From DASUBN01 sp036000105 (GTDB taxonomy: Bacteria > Pseudomonadota > Gammaproteobacteria > Natronospirales > REEB76), in contig DASYGE010000012.1 of the NCBI GenBank assembly GCA_036000105.1, forward strand, positions 434,001 to 498,000: a stretch of DNA of 64,000 nt, given 5' to 3'. The translations under genes were made by a program, and so were the position numbers. Under the pieces are notes generated by a model. That model had not been told where the DNA came from. It worked only from the letters and a program-made list of their open reading frames with translations, and searched no databases. Of the stretch, positions 47,320-57,247 are shown piece by piece. The first letter of the stretch is position 1. Every line of letters begins with the position of its first letter.

Positions 47320-47750
47320 GCAGCGTCAGCGTCCGGCCGGCGGAGATGCAGGACGCTGCCGTCATCGCTACGCTGATGACTCAGCTCGGTTACCCCAGTG
47401 ACGCAGTGCGGGTGTCCGCCCCTATCGAGCGCGTGAAGGATGACCAGGGCATCCAGGCATTGGTGGCCGAGCGCGAGGGCCGGGTCATCGGTATGATCAG
47501 CCTCATGGTGTTCCCAGCCTTCCATCGTGACGGTCTGCATAGTTACATCACGGCCCTGGTGGTAGATGAGACCCTGCGTGGCAGCGGAGTGGGGGTCGGC
47601 CTGCTCGCGGCGGCAGAAGTCTGGTTTGCGGAACGAGGCGTCTCGAAGGTGAGTCTCACCACCGTCCTGCACAGGGAGGCAGCACACCGGTTCTATGAGC
47701 ATCTCGGCTATGGATTCGACGGCCGCCGCTACGTGAAAGCCCTTTCTTAG
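47316..47750 (+). CDS. GNAT-family N-acetyltransferase
   Basis: A 144-residue acetyltransferase. The start VRPAEMQDAAVIATLMTQLGYP matches GNAT entry strands; the acetyl-CoA loop is ALVVDETLRGSGVGVGLLAAAEVWF (motif A, Q/RxxGxG/A with RGSGVG), and HREAAHRFYEHLGYGF is motif B. The acceptor is unknown. It begins with GTG overlapping the tatC stop, so it is the last gene of the tat operon. Confidence 0.85.
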   Translation: MSSVSVRPAEMQDAAVIATLMTQLGYPSDAVRVSAPIERVKDDQGIQALVAEREGRVIGMISLMVFPAFHRDGLHSYITALVVDETLRGSGVGVGLLAAAEVWFAERGVSKVSLTTVLHREAAHRFYEHLGYGFDGRRYVKALS

Positions 47751-47842
47751 GGTAGTTCCCGATAATCCCGAAGGTTTCTGGTTGACGAGGGGTGCCCAAA
47801 CCGGGATGCTCTGGCGCAACCCTGCTCAATCCGGGATCCGCC

Positions 47843-49345
47843 ATGGCTAAGGCCCCGTCCGCCTCCCAGACCAAGACCCTGTTCGGCCATCCGCTGGGTC
47901 TCATGAACCTGTTCTTCACCGAGGCCTTCGAACGCTTCAGCTATTACGGTCTCCGGGCCATGCTGATCCTCTATCTCGGCGATGCGGTCATCAATCACCG
48001 CGGCGGTCTCGCCCTCGATGACAAGCAGGCGGCCGGCATCTATGCGCTCTACGTGGGCTTCGTGTATCTCCTGGCCCTGCCCGGCGGCTGGATAGCCGAC
48101 CGACTCATCGGGCAGCAGAGAGCGGTGTTCTACGGCGCGATCCTCATCGCCTTCGGCCAGTTCTCCCTGGCGGTGCCCTCGGGCGGCCTGAGCGGCGCTT
48201 GTCTCGGCCTCGTGCTCATCATACTGGGCACCGGCTTGCTCAAGCCGAACGTCAGCGTGATCGTGGGCCAGCTCTATCCCGAAGGCGGTGTGCGCCGCGA
48301 CGCGGGCTTCTCCATCTTCTATTCCGGCATAAACCTGGGTGCCTTCGTGGCGCCGCTGCCGGTGAGCTACGTGGCCGAGACCTACAACTGGCACTGGGGT
48401 TACCTGCTCTGCGGCATCGTTATGCTGGGGGGGGCGTTCTGGTTCCGTTCCACCAAACACTGGTTGATGGGGGCGGGTGCCGAGCCCAGCCACGGCGGCG
48501 ACCCACGCATGCGGGGCCGGGGCTGGATAGCTGTGGGCGTGTTCCTCGCGGCGCTCGCGCTGCTCGGCCTGGCGCTCCAACTCGGCTGGCTGCATTTCGA
48601 CGTGAACACCGCCGCTGGCTACACCGGCTGGGGCATCTTCATCGCGGCGGTGCTGTTCTTCGCCTATATCCTGGTGCTGGGCGGGCTCACCACCATCGAG
48701 AAGAAGCGGGTGATGGTGATCTTCCTCTTGTTCGCCGGCGCTGCGCTGTTCTGGACCGGTTTCGAGCAGGCCGGATCTTCCCTGAACATCTTCGGCGAGC
48801 GCTATACGGATCGTGACGTGCTGGGATACGTGTTCCCGGCGGGCTGGTTCCAGAGCGTGCAACCCTTCTTCATCATCACCCTCTCGCCCTTCATCGGCTA
48901 TCTGTGGTTGAAGCTCGCCACGAAGAATCTCAACCCCTCCACGCCGGCGAAGTTCGGTCTTGGCCTCATCATGATGGCGGTGGGCTTCCTGGTGATGGTG
49001 GGGGCGGCCCACGTGGTGGCGCACGGCGCCCTGGCGCTGCCTTACTGGCTGATTGTCACGTATTTCTTCCACACCGTCGGCGAGTTGCTGCTAAGTCCCG
49101 TTGGCCTGAGCGCCGTCACCAAGCTCGCGCCGCCGCGCTATGTCAGCCAGATGATGGGTACCTTCTTCATGGGCCTGTCCCTCGGCAACGTGTTCGCGGG
49201 CCTCATGGGCGGCAAACTGGATCCCAGCCAGTTGAGTCAGATGCCCGACGTGTTCATGCAGATCGTGTATCTGGGCGCCGGCGCCGGCCTCCTGTTCCTG
49301 GTCTTCTCCCGGCCGATGAGCAAGCTCATGGGCGGGGTCGAGTGA
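47843..49345 (+). CDS. POT-family proton-dependent oligopeptide transporter
   Basis: A 500-residue protein with about 14 membrane helices. The POT signatures are visible: FFTEAFERFSYYGLRAMLILYL (with the ExxERFxYY motif that binds protons and peptides), GGWIADRLIGQQRAVFYGAILI and FSIFYSGINLGAFVAPLPVSYVAETYNWHWGY. It should import di- and tripeptides. The frame extends 17 codons before ATG 47843. An M2 peptidase follows one base after its stop, which suggests a peptide-use operon. Confidence 0.9.
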   Translation: MAKAPSASQTKTLFGHPLGLMNLFFTEAFERFSYYGLRAMLILYLGDAVINHRGGLALDDKQAAGIYALYVGFVYLLALPGGWIADRLIGQQRAVFYGAILIAFGQFSLAVPSGGLSGACLGLVLIILGTGLLKPNVSVIVGQLYPEGGVRRDAGFSIFYSGINLGAFVAPLPVSYVAETYNWHWGYLLCGIVMLGGAFWFRSTKHWLMGAGAEPSHGGDPRMRGRGWIAVGVFLAALALLGLALQLGWLHFDVNTAAGYTGWGIFIAAVLFFAYILVLGGLTTIEKKRVMVIFLLFAGAALFWTGFEQAGSSLNIFGERYTDRDVLGYVFPAGWFQSVQPFFIITLSPFIGYLWLKLATKNLNPSTPAKFGLGLIMMAVGFLVMVGAAHVVAHGALALPYWLIVTYFFHTVGELLLSPVGLSAVTKLAPPRYVSQMMGTFFMGLSLGNVFAGLMGGKLDPSQLSQMPDVFMQIVYLGAGAGLLFLVFSRPMSKLMGGVE

Positions 49346-49346
49346 G

Positions 49347-51323
49347 GTGATCCGGGTGCGATTCATCTGGGTGCGGCTCGCCGCGGCCTTCGCTTTCAGC
49401 GTGCTGGCGCTCGCCGCCTGCTCCCATAAAGCGGAAGCCCCGGCCGGGCTCGCCGCGAAGCCGGCGGCGGAGGATGCCAAGCGCTTCATCGCTGACGTGG
49501 ATCGCCGTCTCAAGGAGCTGAGCTTCGAGGATAGCGAGGCCCAGTGGGTGAACAGCACCTACGAAGATGGCGACACTGACGACATCACAGCCCACGCGGA
49601 CGACCGCGCCCTGGACTATCTCGGCCAGGCTATCACGGAGTCCAAGCGCTTCGACGGCGTGGAGATGGATCCGGACACGGCCCGCCAGTTCAAGCTGCTG
49701 CGCCTATCCGCCCCCTTCCTGCCGCCCAACGATCCGGACAAGCGCCTGGAGATGACGCACACCGCCGCTGAGATGCAGTCCTGGTTCGCCAGCGCCGAGT
49801 ACTGCCCCAAGGGCAAGGATTCCTGCCAGGATCTGGAACAACTCCAGGCGGTACTAGGCGATCCCGCCAACTATACCTCCAAGGGTTATGGCGCGATGCT
49901 GGATGCTTGGCAGGGCTGGCACGATCTCGCCAAGCCCATGCGCGACGATTACGCGCGCTTCGTGACCCTCGCGAATCTGGGTGCCCGCGACTCAGGCTAC
50001 AAGAACGTGGCTGACGTGTGGCAGTCGGGCTACGACATGCCGGCTGCGGACTTCGCCAAGGACACGGATCGCCTGTGGGGTCAGGTGAAGCCGCTTTACG
50101 ATGCCCTGCATTGCTACGTCTATAACCGCCTGACCGTCACCTACGGCAAGCAGCGCATGGGCAAGGACGGCACCATCCCCGCGCACCTGCTCGGCAACAT
50201 GTGGGCCCAGGAGTGGACCAAGATCTATCCGCTGGTACAGCCCTATCCCGGCGTAAAGGGTGCCGACGTGGACGCGGTGCTGCAGCGCCAGTACGACGTG
50301 CTGGAGGCGAAGCTGCTGGCCAAGGCTGCGAAGAACGACATCGTTGCCGAGTCGGATGCTATCCATGCAGCGCGGCTCGAGATGGCGCGGCAGATGGTGG
50401 GCAGCATGCCCGATGGCACGCTCGCACCGGGCTCGGCGGAGAGCTTCTACCAGTCCATGGGTCTCGAGCCCCTGCCGGCCAGCTTCTGGGAGCGTTCCCA
50501 GTTCGTGCGTCCCCGGGACCGGGAAGTGGAATGCCATTCCAGCGCCTGGAACCTGGACAGCGGCACGGACCTGCGCTTGCGGGCCTGCCTGCATCCCACC
50601 GCCGAGGATCTTTACACGGCGTACCACGAACTCGGACACGTGCACTATTACCTTGCCTATCGGGAACAGCCCTATCTCTTCGAGCAGGGCGCCAACGATG
50701 GTTTCCACGAAGCCATCGGCGACACCGTGCGGCTCGCCATCACCCCGGAATACCTGCACCAGGTGGGGCTCGCACCGGCGGCGGAGGACAGCCGTGAGGC
50801 GGTCATCAACCGGCAGATGCAGATGGCCCTGGAGAAGGTGGCGTTCCTGCCCTTCGGCAAGCTCATCGACGAATGGCGCTGGAAGGTGTTCGACGGCGAA
50901 GTGAGCTCGGATCACTACAACGCCGTCTGGTGGGAGCTGCGCCGCGATTACCAGGGCGTGTCACCGCCGGTGGCGCGCGACGAATCGGATTTCGATCCAG
51001 GTGCCAAGAGCCATATCGCCGCCAACGTGCCCTACATGCGTTACTTCCTGGCGGACATCTACCAGTTCCAGTTCTACCGTGCGCTTTGCCAGGCGGCGGG
51101 CCATGAGGGTCCGCTCTATACCTGCAGCTTCTATGGCAGCCGCGATGCGGGCAAGAAACTGGAACAGATGCTCGCCATGGGCGCGAGCCGGCCCTGGCAG
51201 GACGCCATGCAGGCACTCACGGGTGAGCGCGAGGCGGACGCCTCGGCCATCATCGATTACTTCGCGCCGCTCAAGTCCTGGCTGGATGATCAGAACAAAT
51301 CGCAAGTCTGTGCCTGGAAATGA
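49347..51323 (+). CDS. M2-family (ACE-like) peptidyl-dipeptidase, lipoprotein
   Basis: A 658-residue protein with a lipoprotein leader (FSVLALAACSHK). The zinc site is HELGH at residues 427-431 with the third ligand E455 in GFHEAIGD, the M2 arrangement of angiotensin-converting enzyme. HAARLEMARQMVGSMPDG and PYMRYFLADIYQFQFYRALCQAAGHEGPLYTCSFYGS also fit; chloride-site details cannot be read. It removes C-terminal dipeptides from peptides in the periplasm. The GTG start follows the transporter stop by one base, so release and uptake are linked. Confidence 0.92.
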   Translation: MIRVRFIWVRLAAAFAFSVLALAACSHKAEAPAGLAAKPAAEDAKRFIADVDRRLKELSFEDSEAQWVNSTYEDGDTDDITAHADDRALDYLGQAITESKRFDGVEMDPDTARQFKLLRLSAPFLPPNDPDKRLEMTHTAAEMQSWFASAEYCPKGKDSCQDLEQLQAVLGDPANYTSKGYGAMLDAWQGWHDLAKPMRDDYARFVTLANLGARDSGYKNVADVWQSGYDMPAADFAKDTDRLWGQVKPLYDALHCYVYNRLTVTYGKQRMGKDGTIPAHLLGNMWAQEWTKIYPLVQPYPGVKGADVDAVLQRQYDVLEAKLLAKAAKNDIVAESDAIHAARLEMARQMVGSMPDGTLAPGSAESFYQSMGLEPLPASFWERSQFVRPRDREVECHSSAWNLDSGTDLRLRACLHPTAEDLYTAYHELGHVHYYLAYREQPYLFEQGANDGFHEAIGDTVRLAITPEYLHQVGLAPAAEDSREAVINRQMQMALEKVAFLPFGKLIDEWRWKVFDGEVSSDHYNAVWWELRRDYQGVSPPVARDESDFDPGAKSHIAANVPYMRYFLADIYQFQFYRALCQAAGHEGPLYTCSFYGSRDAGKKLEQMLAMGASRPWQDAMQALTGEREADASAIIDYFAPLKSWLDDQNKSQVCAWK

Positions 51324-51325
51324 AA

Positions 51326-51355
51326 AAGCCGTCGCGGCAGTGGCCGCGACGGCTT
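51326..51355. terminator. Bidirectional terminator after the M2 peptidase
   Basis: AAGCCGTCGCGGC pairs perfectly with GCCGCGACGGCTT across a four-base loop (13-bp stem), preceded by AAA. It lies between the convergent M2 peptidase and OPT transporter genes. Confidence 0.85.
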
Positions 51356-51372
51356 GATCGGTGGACTTCCGC

Positions 51373-53391
51373 TTAAGCTAACTTCTCGGTCCAGCGATAC
51401 AGCAGGAACGTCACCGCTGCGAAGGCGATACCGCCTATCCACAGGCCGGCGGTGTAGAAGCCGTCGCCCACCACGCCGATGGGGTAGGGGTTGGCAGTGA
51501 ACACGACCAGTGCCGAGAACACAACCCCCAGCACGCTTTCGCCCACGATCAGGCCCGAGGCCAAGAGCACACCCAGCTGCTTCAAGGCTTCTGCCTTCTT
51601 CTTGGGATGTCTCTCTGCACGTTTGTCGAACCACCAGCCCACCACGGCACCCACGGTGATCATCAGCGTCGAGGCGGTGGGGAGGTAGATGCCGAGGCCC
51701 ACGGCCAAGGGCGGCAGGCGTACGGATTTCGTGGTCTTGACCAGCACAGCATCCACCACGATGCAGGCGATGCCGATGAAGACGCCGGTGATGATGAGCC
51801 ACCAGTCCACGTTGTTCTGGATCACGCCTGAGCCCAATGCCGAGATCAGCCCCGCCTGGGGCGCCGGTAGGGCATGGGCCGGGTTAACGCCCGGGGCGCC
51901 CAGGAAGCCGTAGGCCTTGTTCACCAGATCTAGCACCGGCGGGATCACCATCGCACCGGCGAGCACGCCGATGACCAGCGCCCACTGTTGCTTGTAAGGC
52001 GTGGCATCCACCAACTGGCCAGTCTTGAGATCCTGCAGGTTGTTGTTAGCGATGGCCGCCACGCAGAACACGATGGCGGTGACGAAGAGCGCATAAGCCA
52101 CCAGCGCCTTGCCCATCTCCGGCGGCAGAGAGGATTTCACCGTGGCCACCAGGAACAGGGCGGTGATGGCCACTACCAGGATGCCGATGCCCGACAAGGG
52201 GCTATTCGAAGCGCCGATCAACCCCGCCATGTAACCGCAGACCGTGGACACCAGGAAGCCGATGACCACCACGATGATGATGCCGCCGACGGTCAGCAGC
52301 AGGGCGTGCTCGCCCAAGCCCGCGCCGGTGGCGAAGTTCCACAACAGCCAGCAGATGGGCAGGATGCAGAGGAGCGAGACGATACCCACTTGGTCCACCG
52401 GTATGTCGAGTTCAGTGCGTGCCAGGTTCGCGCCCTTGCCGGTCTTGCGTGCCTTCGAGGAAGCTATAGCGCCCTTGAGGCCGCCGATCACCGGCTTGAT
52501 GAGCTTGATGAGGGTCCAGATGGCGGAGATGGCGATGGCGCCGGCGCCTACGAAGCGCACGTAGTGGCTCCAGGTGCCCTGAGCCAAGTCCGCCGCCGCA
52601 CCGGCGGCCGGATGCAGCGCACTGAAATGGGGCACGCCCCAGGCCCAGCCTATGATCGCACCCACGAACATGGCGATGCCCACGGTGATGCCCACCAGGT
52701 GGCCGATACCGAACAGGGCGAAGGAGAGTGCGAAATCGAAGCCGCTGGCGGGAGCCTTGTCGTCGTCGCCGAAGCGGAAGAAGCTCACCACGTCGCTGGC
52801 GAAGAGCCGGGTCTGCACCACCACGAGGAACAAGGCCGAGGCTATCGAGCCGGCGAGCACGGCCTTGAGGCCGGCGCCGCCCGATTCCACAGAATCATCT
52901 CCCTTGCCGGAGCCCGAACCCACCTTGATCACCTCGGCGCAGGCGGTACCTTCCGGATAAGGCAGGTCGGAGTCGGTGACCAGCGCCCGGCGCAGGGGGA
53001 TCGAGTACATCACGCCGAGTATGCCGCCGGTGGCGCAGATGGCGGCGGATTCCCAGAACGGGAATCCCGTCCACCAGCCGATCATGATGAAACCGGGTAG
53101 CACGAAGATGATGGAGGACAAGGTGCCGGCCGCCGAGGCGACGGTCTGCACGATGTTGTTCTCCTGGGCGGTGGCGTTGCCGAGCCAGCGCAAGAGCGCC
53201 ATGGAGATGACCACAGCGGGTATCGAGGTGGAGAAGGTGAGGCCGGCCTTGAGGCCGAAGTACACGTTCGCCGCCGTGAAGATCACACACAGGATGATGC
53301 CGATGATCATCCCGCGGATGGTGAATTCAGTGAGCGGTTTGTTGAGAGCTTTATTGAGCGGCTTGGCGCTGGTACGCGATTTCTTTTTCAT
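51373..53391 (-). CDS. OPT-family oligopeptide transporter
   Basis: A 672-residue protein with about 16 hydrophobic segments. The start KPLTEFTIRGMIIGIILCVIFTAANVYFGLKAGLTFSTSIPAVVISM and NIVQTVASAAGTLSSIIFVLPG match the OPT family; GTACAEVIKVG is a further conserved block. OPT members move oligopeptides or metal-chelate conjugates. The frame starts further upstream, but ATG 53391 is preferred. With the POT transporter and the M2 peptidase it forms a peptide-acquisition neighbourhood. The 195-base region upstream is GC-rich without a named site. Confidence 0.9.
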   Translation of the reverse strand: MKKKSRTSAKPLNKALNKPLTEFTIRGMIIGIILCVIFTAANVYFGLKAGLTFSTSIPAVVISMALLRWLGNATAQENNIVQTVASAAGTLSSIIFVLPGFIMIGWWTGFPFWESAAICATGGILGVMYSIPLRRALVTDSDLPYPEGTACAEVIKVGSGSGKGDDSVESGGAGLKAVLAGSIASALFLVVVQTRLFASDVVSFFRFGDDDKAPASGFDFALSFALFGIGHLVGITVGIAMFVGAIIGWAWGVPHFSALHPAAGAAADLAQGTWSHYVRFVGAGAIAISAIWTLIKLIKPVIGGLKGAIASSKARKTGKGANLARTELDIPVDQVGIVSLLCILPICWLLWNFATGAGLGEHALLLTVGGIIIVVVIGFLVSTVCGYMAGLIGASNSPLSGIGILVVAITALFLVATVKSSLPPEMGKALVAYALFVTAIVFCVAAIANNNLQDLKTGQLVDATPYKQQWALVIGVLAGAMVIPPVLDLVNKAYGFLGAPGVNPAHALPAPQAGLISALGSGVIQNNVDWWLIITGVFIGIACIVVDAVLVKTTKSVRLPPLAVGLGIYLPTASTLMITVGAVVGWWFDKRAERHPKKKAEALKQLGVLLASGLIVGESVLGVVFSALVVFTANPYPIGVVGDGFYTAGLWIGGIAFAAVTFLLYRWTEKLA

Positions 53392-53586
53392 GGATGTTTC
53401 CCCGATTATCGGTACGCGGTCTTCCCGTCTCGAGGACGGGGCTCCATCCCGCCAGCGTGGGCCGGCTGGGTTGGCACGTACCATAGCGCATCCTTAACCC
53501 GGGTGTCTCGCTCCAAGGGTATGCCCTGCAACCTCAGGCCGTACCTTCAGGCTGGTTGCGCGCGAGGTCCCTGCAGGCGGTAGTGC

Positions 53587-54669
53587 TTAGTGTCCGCTCT
53601 CGGTGAGGAGCTCTGCCAGGTAATCCTTCCAGATGGCCGGCAGCGTATGGGTGCCGTGGCCACGGGTCTGGTCGGTGATGGGCAGCAGCACGAACTTGCC
53701 GTCTTTCACCTGCTTGATCGCTTGCTGGGCGATGCCGAGTTCCGGCGGGTTGACCATGTCATCGGCGGAGTTCACGTACATCACCGGCGTCTTGATCTCC
53801 CCGAGGCGCGCTGAAGGGTCGTAATCCCGGGAAGAATCCAATTGGTACAGCAGGTCGTTGGCGTCGTATTTCGGCAGGCGTTCCTTGAACCAGGCCGCGA
53901 TGTCCGCATCCGCCAATTCGCGGGTCGGGTAATCCTTCTGCATCTCCAACGGAGCGCTACCCATGATGACCAGCAGATCGAGCGCGGAGATCAGGCCGTG
54001 GGGCTGCTGCGTGTATTCGCCGCCGTGCCAGTCCGGATCTGTGGTGATGTCATCCATCGCCATCTTGCGCCACATCCGGTTGCGCCCGGCGATCTGCACC
54101 GTCAGGCAAGCGAGCGGCATACCTGCATCGACGAAGCCGGGATAGGCCTCCAGCCACATCCAGGTCTGCATGCAGCCCATGGACATGCCCATCAACAGCC
54201 GCAGGTGGTCTACCTTGAGGCCGTCGGTCAGCAAGAGGCGCTGGGCCGCCACCATGTCGGTGTAATCGTAGTGGGGGAAGCGCATGCGCAGCCCGTCGCT
54301 GGGCTTGCTGGATCTGCCATGGCCGATGCCGTCAGGCAGGATGATGTAGTAATGGCTCGCGTCCAGGAGCTGTCCGGGGCCGAACAATACTCCCGCGAAC
54401 TTCTCCTGGGTGAATTGCTGCCCGCTGCCGCCGGTGCCGTGCAGGATCATGACCGCGTTCGTCACATGTCCGCTGGCATCGCGTGCCGGCTGCCCATAGG
54501 TGGTGTAGTGCAGTCGCAGGTTCTGCAGCACTTCGCCGGATTGGAAATGGAATTCCGGCACGATGTAATCGCCCTCAGTGGGGCTGGCTGCTGCCATACC
54601 GAGCACGGGGGAGAACCAGAGCAGAGCGAACAGGCCGAGGTTCTTCTTAGACAGGGATGCGGGTTTCAT
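53587..54669 (-). CDS. Secreted alpha/beta hydrolase (homoserine-acetyltransferase-like fold)
   Basis: A 360-residue protein with a signal peptide (LLWFSPVLGMAAA). The mature part has the MetX-type lid-and-core layout: MILHGTGGSGQQF, DGIGHGRSSKPSD, the nucleophile elbow LMGMSMGCMQTWMW (GxSxG), YVNSADDMVNP for the Asp and RGHGTHTLP for the His. Secreted members are called alpha/beta fold hydrolases; the substrate is unknown, and acetyltransferase activity is unlikely outside the cytosol. It lies between the OPT gene and the glycosyltransferase on the minus strand. Confidence 0.8.
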   Translation of the reverse strand: MKPASLSKKNLGLFALLWFSPVLGMAAASPTEGDYIVPEFHFQSGEVLQNLRLHYTTYGQPARDASGHVTNAVMILHGTGGSGQQFTQEKFAGVLFGPGQLLDASHYYIILPDGIGHGRSSKPSDGLRMRFPHYDYTDMVAAQRLLLTDGLKVDHLRLLMGMSMGCMQTWMWLEAYPGFVDAGMPLACLTVQIAGRNRMWRKMAMDDITTDPDWHGGEYTQQPHGLISALDLLVIMGSAPLEMQKDYPTRELADADIAAWFKERLPKYDANDLLYQLDSSRDYDPSARLGEIKTPVMYVNSADDMVNPPELGIAQQAIKQVKDGKFVLLPITDQTRGHGTHTLPAIWKDYLAELLTESGH

Positions 54670-54718
54670 GTCGGCCTCGCCGTTTCTTGGTGAAATTCCC
54701 CTGGGCCAAGCGCTCGCG

Positions 54719-56320
54719 TCAGTCCGTATCGAACTGTTCCCACCAATTGACCGGCAGCGGATCCGGCGTCTTGGGCACAGCCATGCTGGTCGCCGCTTTG
54801 TTCACCCGGTAGAGCACCATGGGGTCCTCCGCCTGGACTTCGATGACCCGGGTGAAGGCCGGCTCCGATGGCGCCGGGATGAGCTTGGTGCTCACCTGTT
54901 CGTCGCCCACGGGCAAGTCGTACTTGTCCACCAGGATGTAATCACCGGGCTTGATGACGCCTGCGTGGATATCGGCGTAGAGATCGCGGCTGGAACGCAC
55001 ATAAGGCATGGGGGCGCCCAACACATAGAGCGTCATGGAGCGGGGCCAGCGGAAGTTCACCACGGGCGCCGGGGCTTTCGCTACTTCTGCTTTGATCGCA
55101 TTGAAGCCGTCTATGCCGCCCAGGTTCTTGATGCGCGGCACATGGGTGGTGAGCAGCGGGAAGCAGACGATGAGCACGCCGAACACGGCGATGATCGCCA
55201 CCGCGAAACCGCCCAGCAGGAGGCGCACCACCCGGTGCAGGTTGTCGGTCTTGAACACGGGCTCGATGGCGGCGAGCGCCAGGAGCGCCATGGCCGGGGC
55301 CGCCGGTAGGATGTACTTGCTCTGCTTGGAGGCGGAGATGCTGAAGAACACCACGGTCCACACGGTCCAGATGAGCAGGAGGCGCCAGCGGAACTCGCGG
55401 CGCGCATAGCGGAAACCGTAGTAGAGGCCGAAGGGCAGCAGCAGGCAGAGCGGCATCAGGTCGCCCCAGATGCTCTGGCCGTACATCCACCAGGGCTGCA
55501 TGTGGTCGAAGCCCGTGAAGAAGCGCGTGAAGTTCTGATAGACCAAGACCGCGCGTACGAACTCCCAGTTGACCTTGAAGCCGGCGGCGATGTACCAGGG
55601 CACGATGCCGAGCAACGCCACCGCGAGACCTCGCAGTGGGGCGAGGCGCCAGGCCTCGCGGAACATCCAGCCGCTGCGGTAACGGAAACCGCGGGGCTCG
55701 CCGGTATCCGGCTGCAGGCTGAGATAAGCCGTGGCCATCACTTCCATGGCCATCACCGGCAGGGTGATGACGAGGCCCACCGGGCCTTTGCCGGCGGTGG
55801 CGAGCGCCACGCCCAGCCACAGTTCCCAGGGGAACTTGCGTAGCGGCGGATCGGTGCGCAGCCTTATATACCCGGTGAAGGCGATGAGCACGCCCAGCAT
55901 CAGCAGGGAATCCGACTGGGCGGTGAAGAAGTTGTAGAGCACCCCGGGCAGGGCCACGCCGGTGAGGGGCAAGAGCCAGCGGGGCCATTGGGGGAAGAGT
56001 TCCTTCTGCAGGCGCGACAGCCACACCACCCACAGGAGCAAGGCGAGATAACCCGGCAGACGCACCGCGGCTTCGAGCGGCAGGCCGAAGGCCGCACCCA
56101 CGAGGCTCAGCCAGAAATACAACGGCGGGTACTCGATGTAGGGCAGGCCGTTCTTGATGGGGATGAGGTAGGCGTGGCGCGCGAGCATCTCGCGCACCGC
56201 CTCCACGAAGCGCGGCTCCATGGAAGGCACCGGGCCGTGGTTGAACAGCGATACGCCGTACACCACGCCGAGCGCCAACAAGAGCCAATTGAGCGGGGAC
56301 AGTCTCTTCAAGATGTGCAT
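54719..56320 (-). CDS. ArnT-like membrane glycosyltransferase (GT83 type)
   Basis: A 533-residue protein with about 12 membrane helices. The first loop is VSLFNHGPVPSMEPRFVEAVREMLARHAYLIPIKNGLPYIEYPPLYFW, with the E-R-F acidic site and the EYPPLYFW stretch typical of ArnT and PMT-type transferases that use polyprenyl-phosphate sugars. The C-terminal 150 residues are soluble (LGAPMPYVRSSRDLYADIHAG). It may modify lipid A or another envelope glycan; the sugar is unknown. It faces rlmJ across a 59-base divergent gap. Confidence 0.82.
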   Translation of the reverse strand: MHILKRLSPLNWLLLALGVVYGVSLFNHGPVPSMEPRFVEAVREMLARHAYLIPIKNGLPYIEYPPLYFWLSLVGAAFGLPLEAAVRLPGYLALLLWVVWLSRLQKELFPQWPRWLLPLTGVALPGVLYNFFTAQSDSLLMLGVLIAFTGYIRLRTDPPLRKFPWELWLGVALATAGKGPVGLVITLPVMAMEVMATAYLSLQPDTGEPRGFRYRSGWMFREAWRLAPLRGLAVALLGIVPWYIAAGFKVNWEFVRAVLVYQNFTRFFTGFDHMQPWWMYGQSIWGDLMPLCLLLPFGLYYGFRYARREFRWRLLLIWTVWTVVFFSISASKQSKYILPAAPAMALLALAAIEPVFKTDNLHRVVRLLLGGFAVAIIAVFGVLIVCFPLLTTHVPRIKNLGGIDGFNAIKAEVAKAPAPVVNFRWPRSMTLYVLGAPMPYVRSSRDLYADIHAGVIKPGDYILVDKYDLPVGDEQVSTKLIPAPSEPAFTRVIEVQAEDPMVLYRVNKAATSMAVPKTPDPLPVNWWEQFDTD

Positions 56321-56379
56321 TTAGCGTTCCCGCTGCGGGACCCCATCATACCAACCCTCCGGTATATCATCATCGCCCC

Positions 56380-57225
56380 ATGAACTACCGCCACAGCTAC
56401 CACGCCGGGAACTTCGCCGATGTGGCGAAGCACTCGCTCCTGGTACTCCTGCTGGAGGCCCTGGGCAAGAAGCCCGCCCCCTGGCACTACTTCGATACCC
56501 ACGCCGGGGCCGGCGCCTATGATCTCGCGGGCGAGGCGGCCCTGCGTACCGGCGAAGCCCAGAGCGGCATCCTCAGGCTGTGGGCCGCCCGGGGCAGCCT
56601 GCCACCGGCGGCCGAGCGCCTCTGCGCCATCGTCGCGGGGCTGAACCCGGGGCTCGCACCCGGTGAGCTGCCGCGCTATTACCCCGGCTCCCCGTGGCTG
56701 GCCGCAGCCCTCGCCCGGGACATGGACTGCCTGACCCTGGCGGAGCTGCACCCGGAAGATGCCCAGAGCCTCAAGGCTGAATTCCGACGGGACAAGCGTA
56801 CGGCGGTGCATCTCCGGGATGGTTACGAAATGTTAAGCGCGCTCACGCCGCCGCCCGAGCGGCGTGGGCTGGTGCTGATGGATCCGCCCTATGAAGTGCC
56901 GGATGAATTCGAGCGGCTGAAGAAGACACTCAAGTCCTGCTACGGCCGCTGGCCCGGCGGCACCTATGCCCTCTGGTACCCGCTCAAGGATGAGATGGTG
57001 CGCACGCGTTTCCTGCGGGAGGTGGAGCGCTCCGGGCTGCGGCGCATCCTATATGCGGAATTGCGACTCTCCGCCCAGACGGACGGTCTCGGCGGCAGCG
57101 GTCTCCTGGTGGTGAACCCACCCTGGCAATCCGAGGACGCCATGCGGGAGTGTCTCGTTGCCCTGGCGAAAGTCTTGGCACCCGAGACAGGTAGCGCCCG
57201 GGTGGATTGGCTGGTGCCGGAATGA
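56380..57225 (+). CDS. rlmJ: 23S rRNA m6A2030 methyltransferase RlmJ
   Basis: A 281-residue methyltransferase. The start MNYRHSYHAGNFADVAKHSLL is the RlmJ signature, YFDTHAGAGAYDL the SAM loop and LVLMDPPYEV the N6-adenine (DPPY) catalytic motif. It methylates A2030 of 23S rRNA before ribosome assembly. Length and motifs are normal. A TetR gene follows after a 79-base gap that contains a double operator. Confidence 0.95.
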   Translation: MNYRHSYHAGNFADVAKHSLLVLLLEALGKKPAPWHYFDTHAGAGAYDLAGEAALRTGEAQSGILRLWAARGSLPPAAERLCAIVAGLNPGLAPGELPRYYPGSPWLAAALARDMDCLTLAELHPEDAQSLKAEFRRDKRTAVHLRDGYEMLSALTPPPERRGLVLMDPPYEVPDEFERLKKTLKSCYGRWPGGTYALWYPLKDEMVRTRFLREVERSGLRRILYAELRLSAQTDGLGGSGLLVVNPPWQSEDAMRECLVALAKVLAPETGSARVDWLVPE

Positions 57226-57247
57226 GATCCTGACAAAGGTATTTGAT

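Noticed and set aside
51988..54693. Long open frames opposite the OPT transporter and the alpha/beta hydrolase
   Set aside because: Both overlap genes with clear family signatures; the translations are rich in His, Gly and Arg, as expected for antisense shadows.
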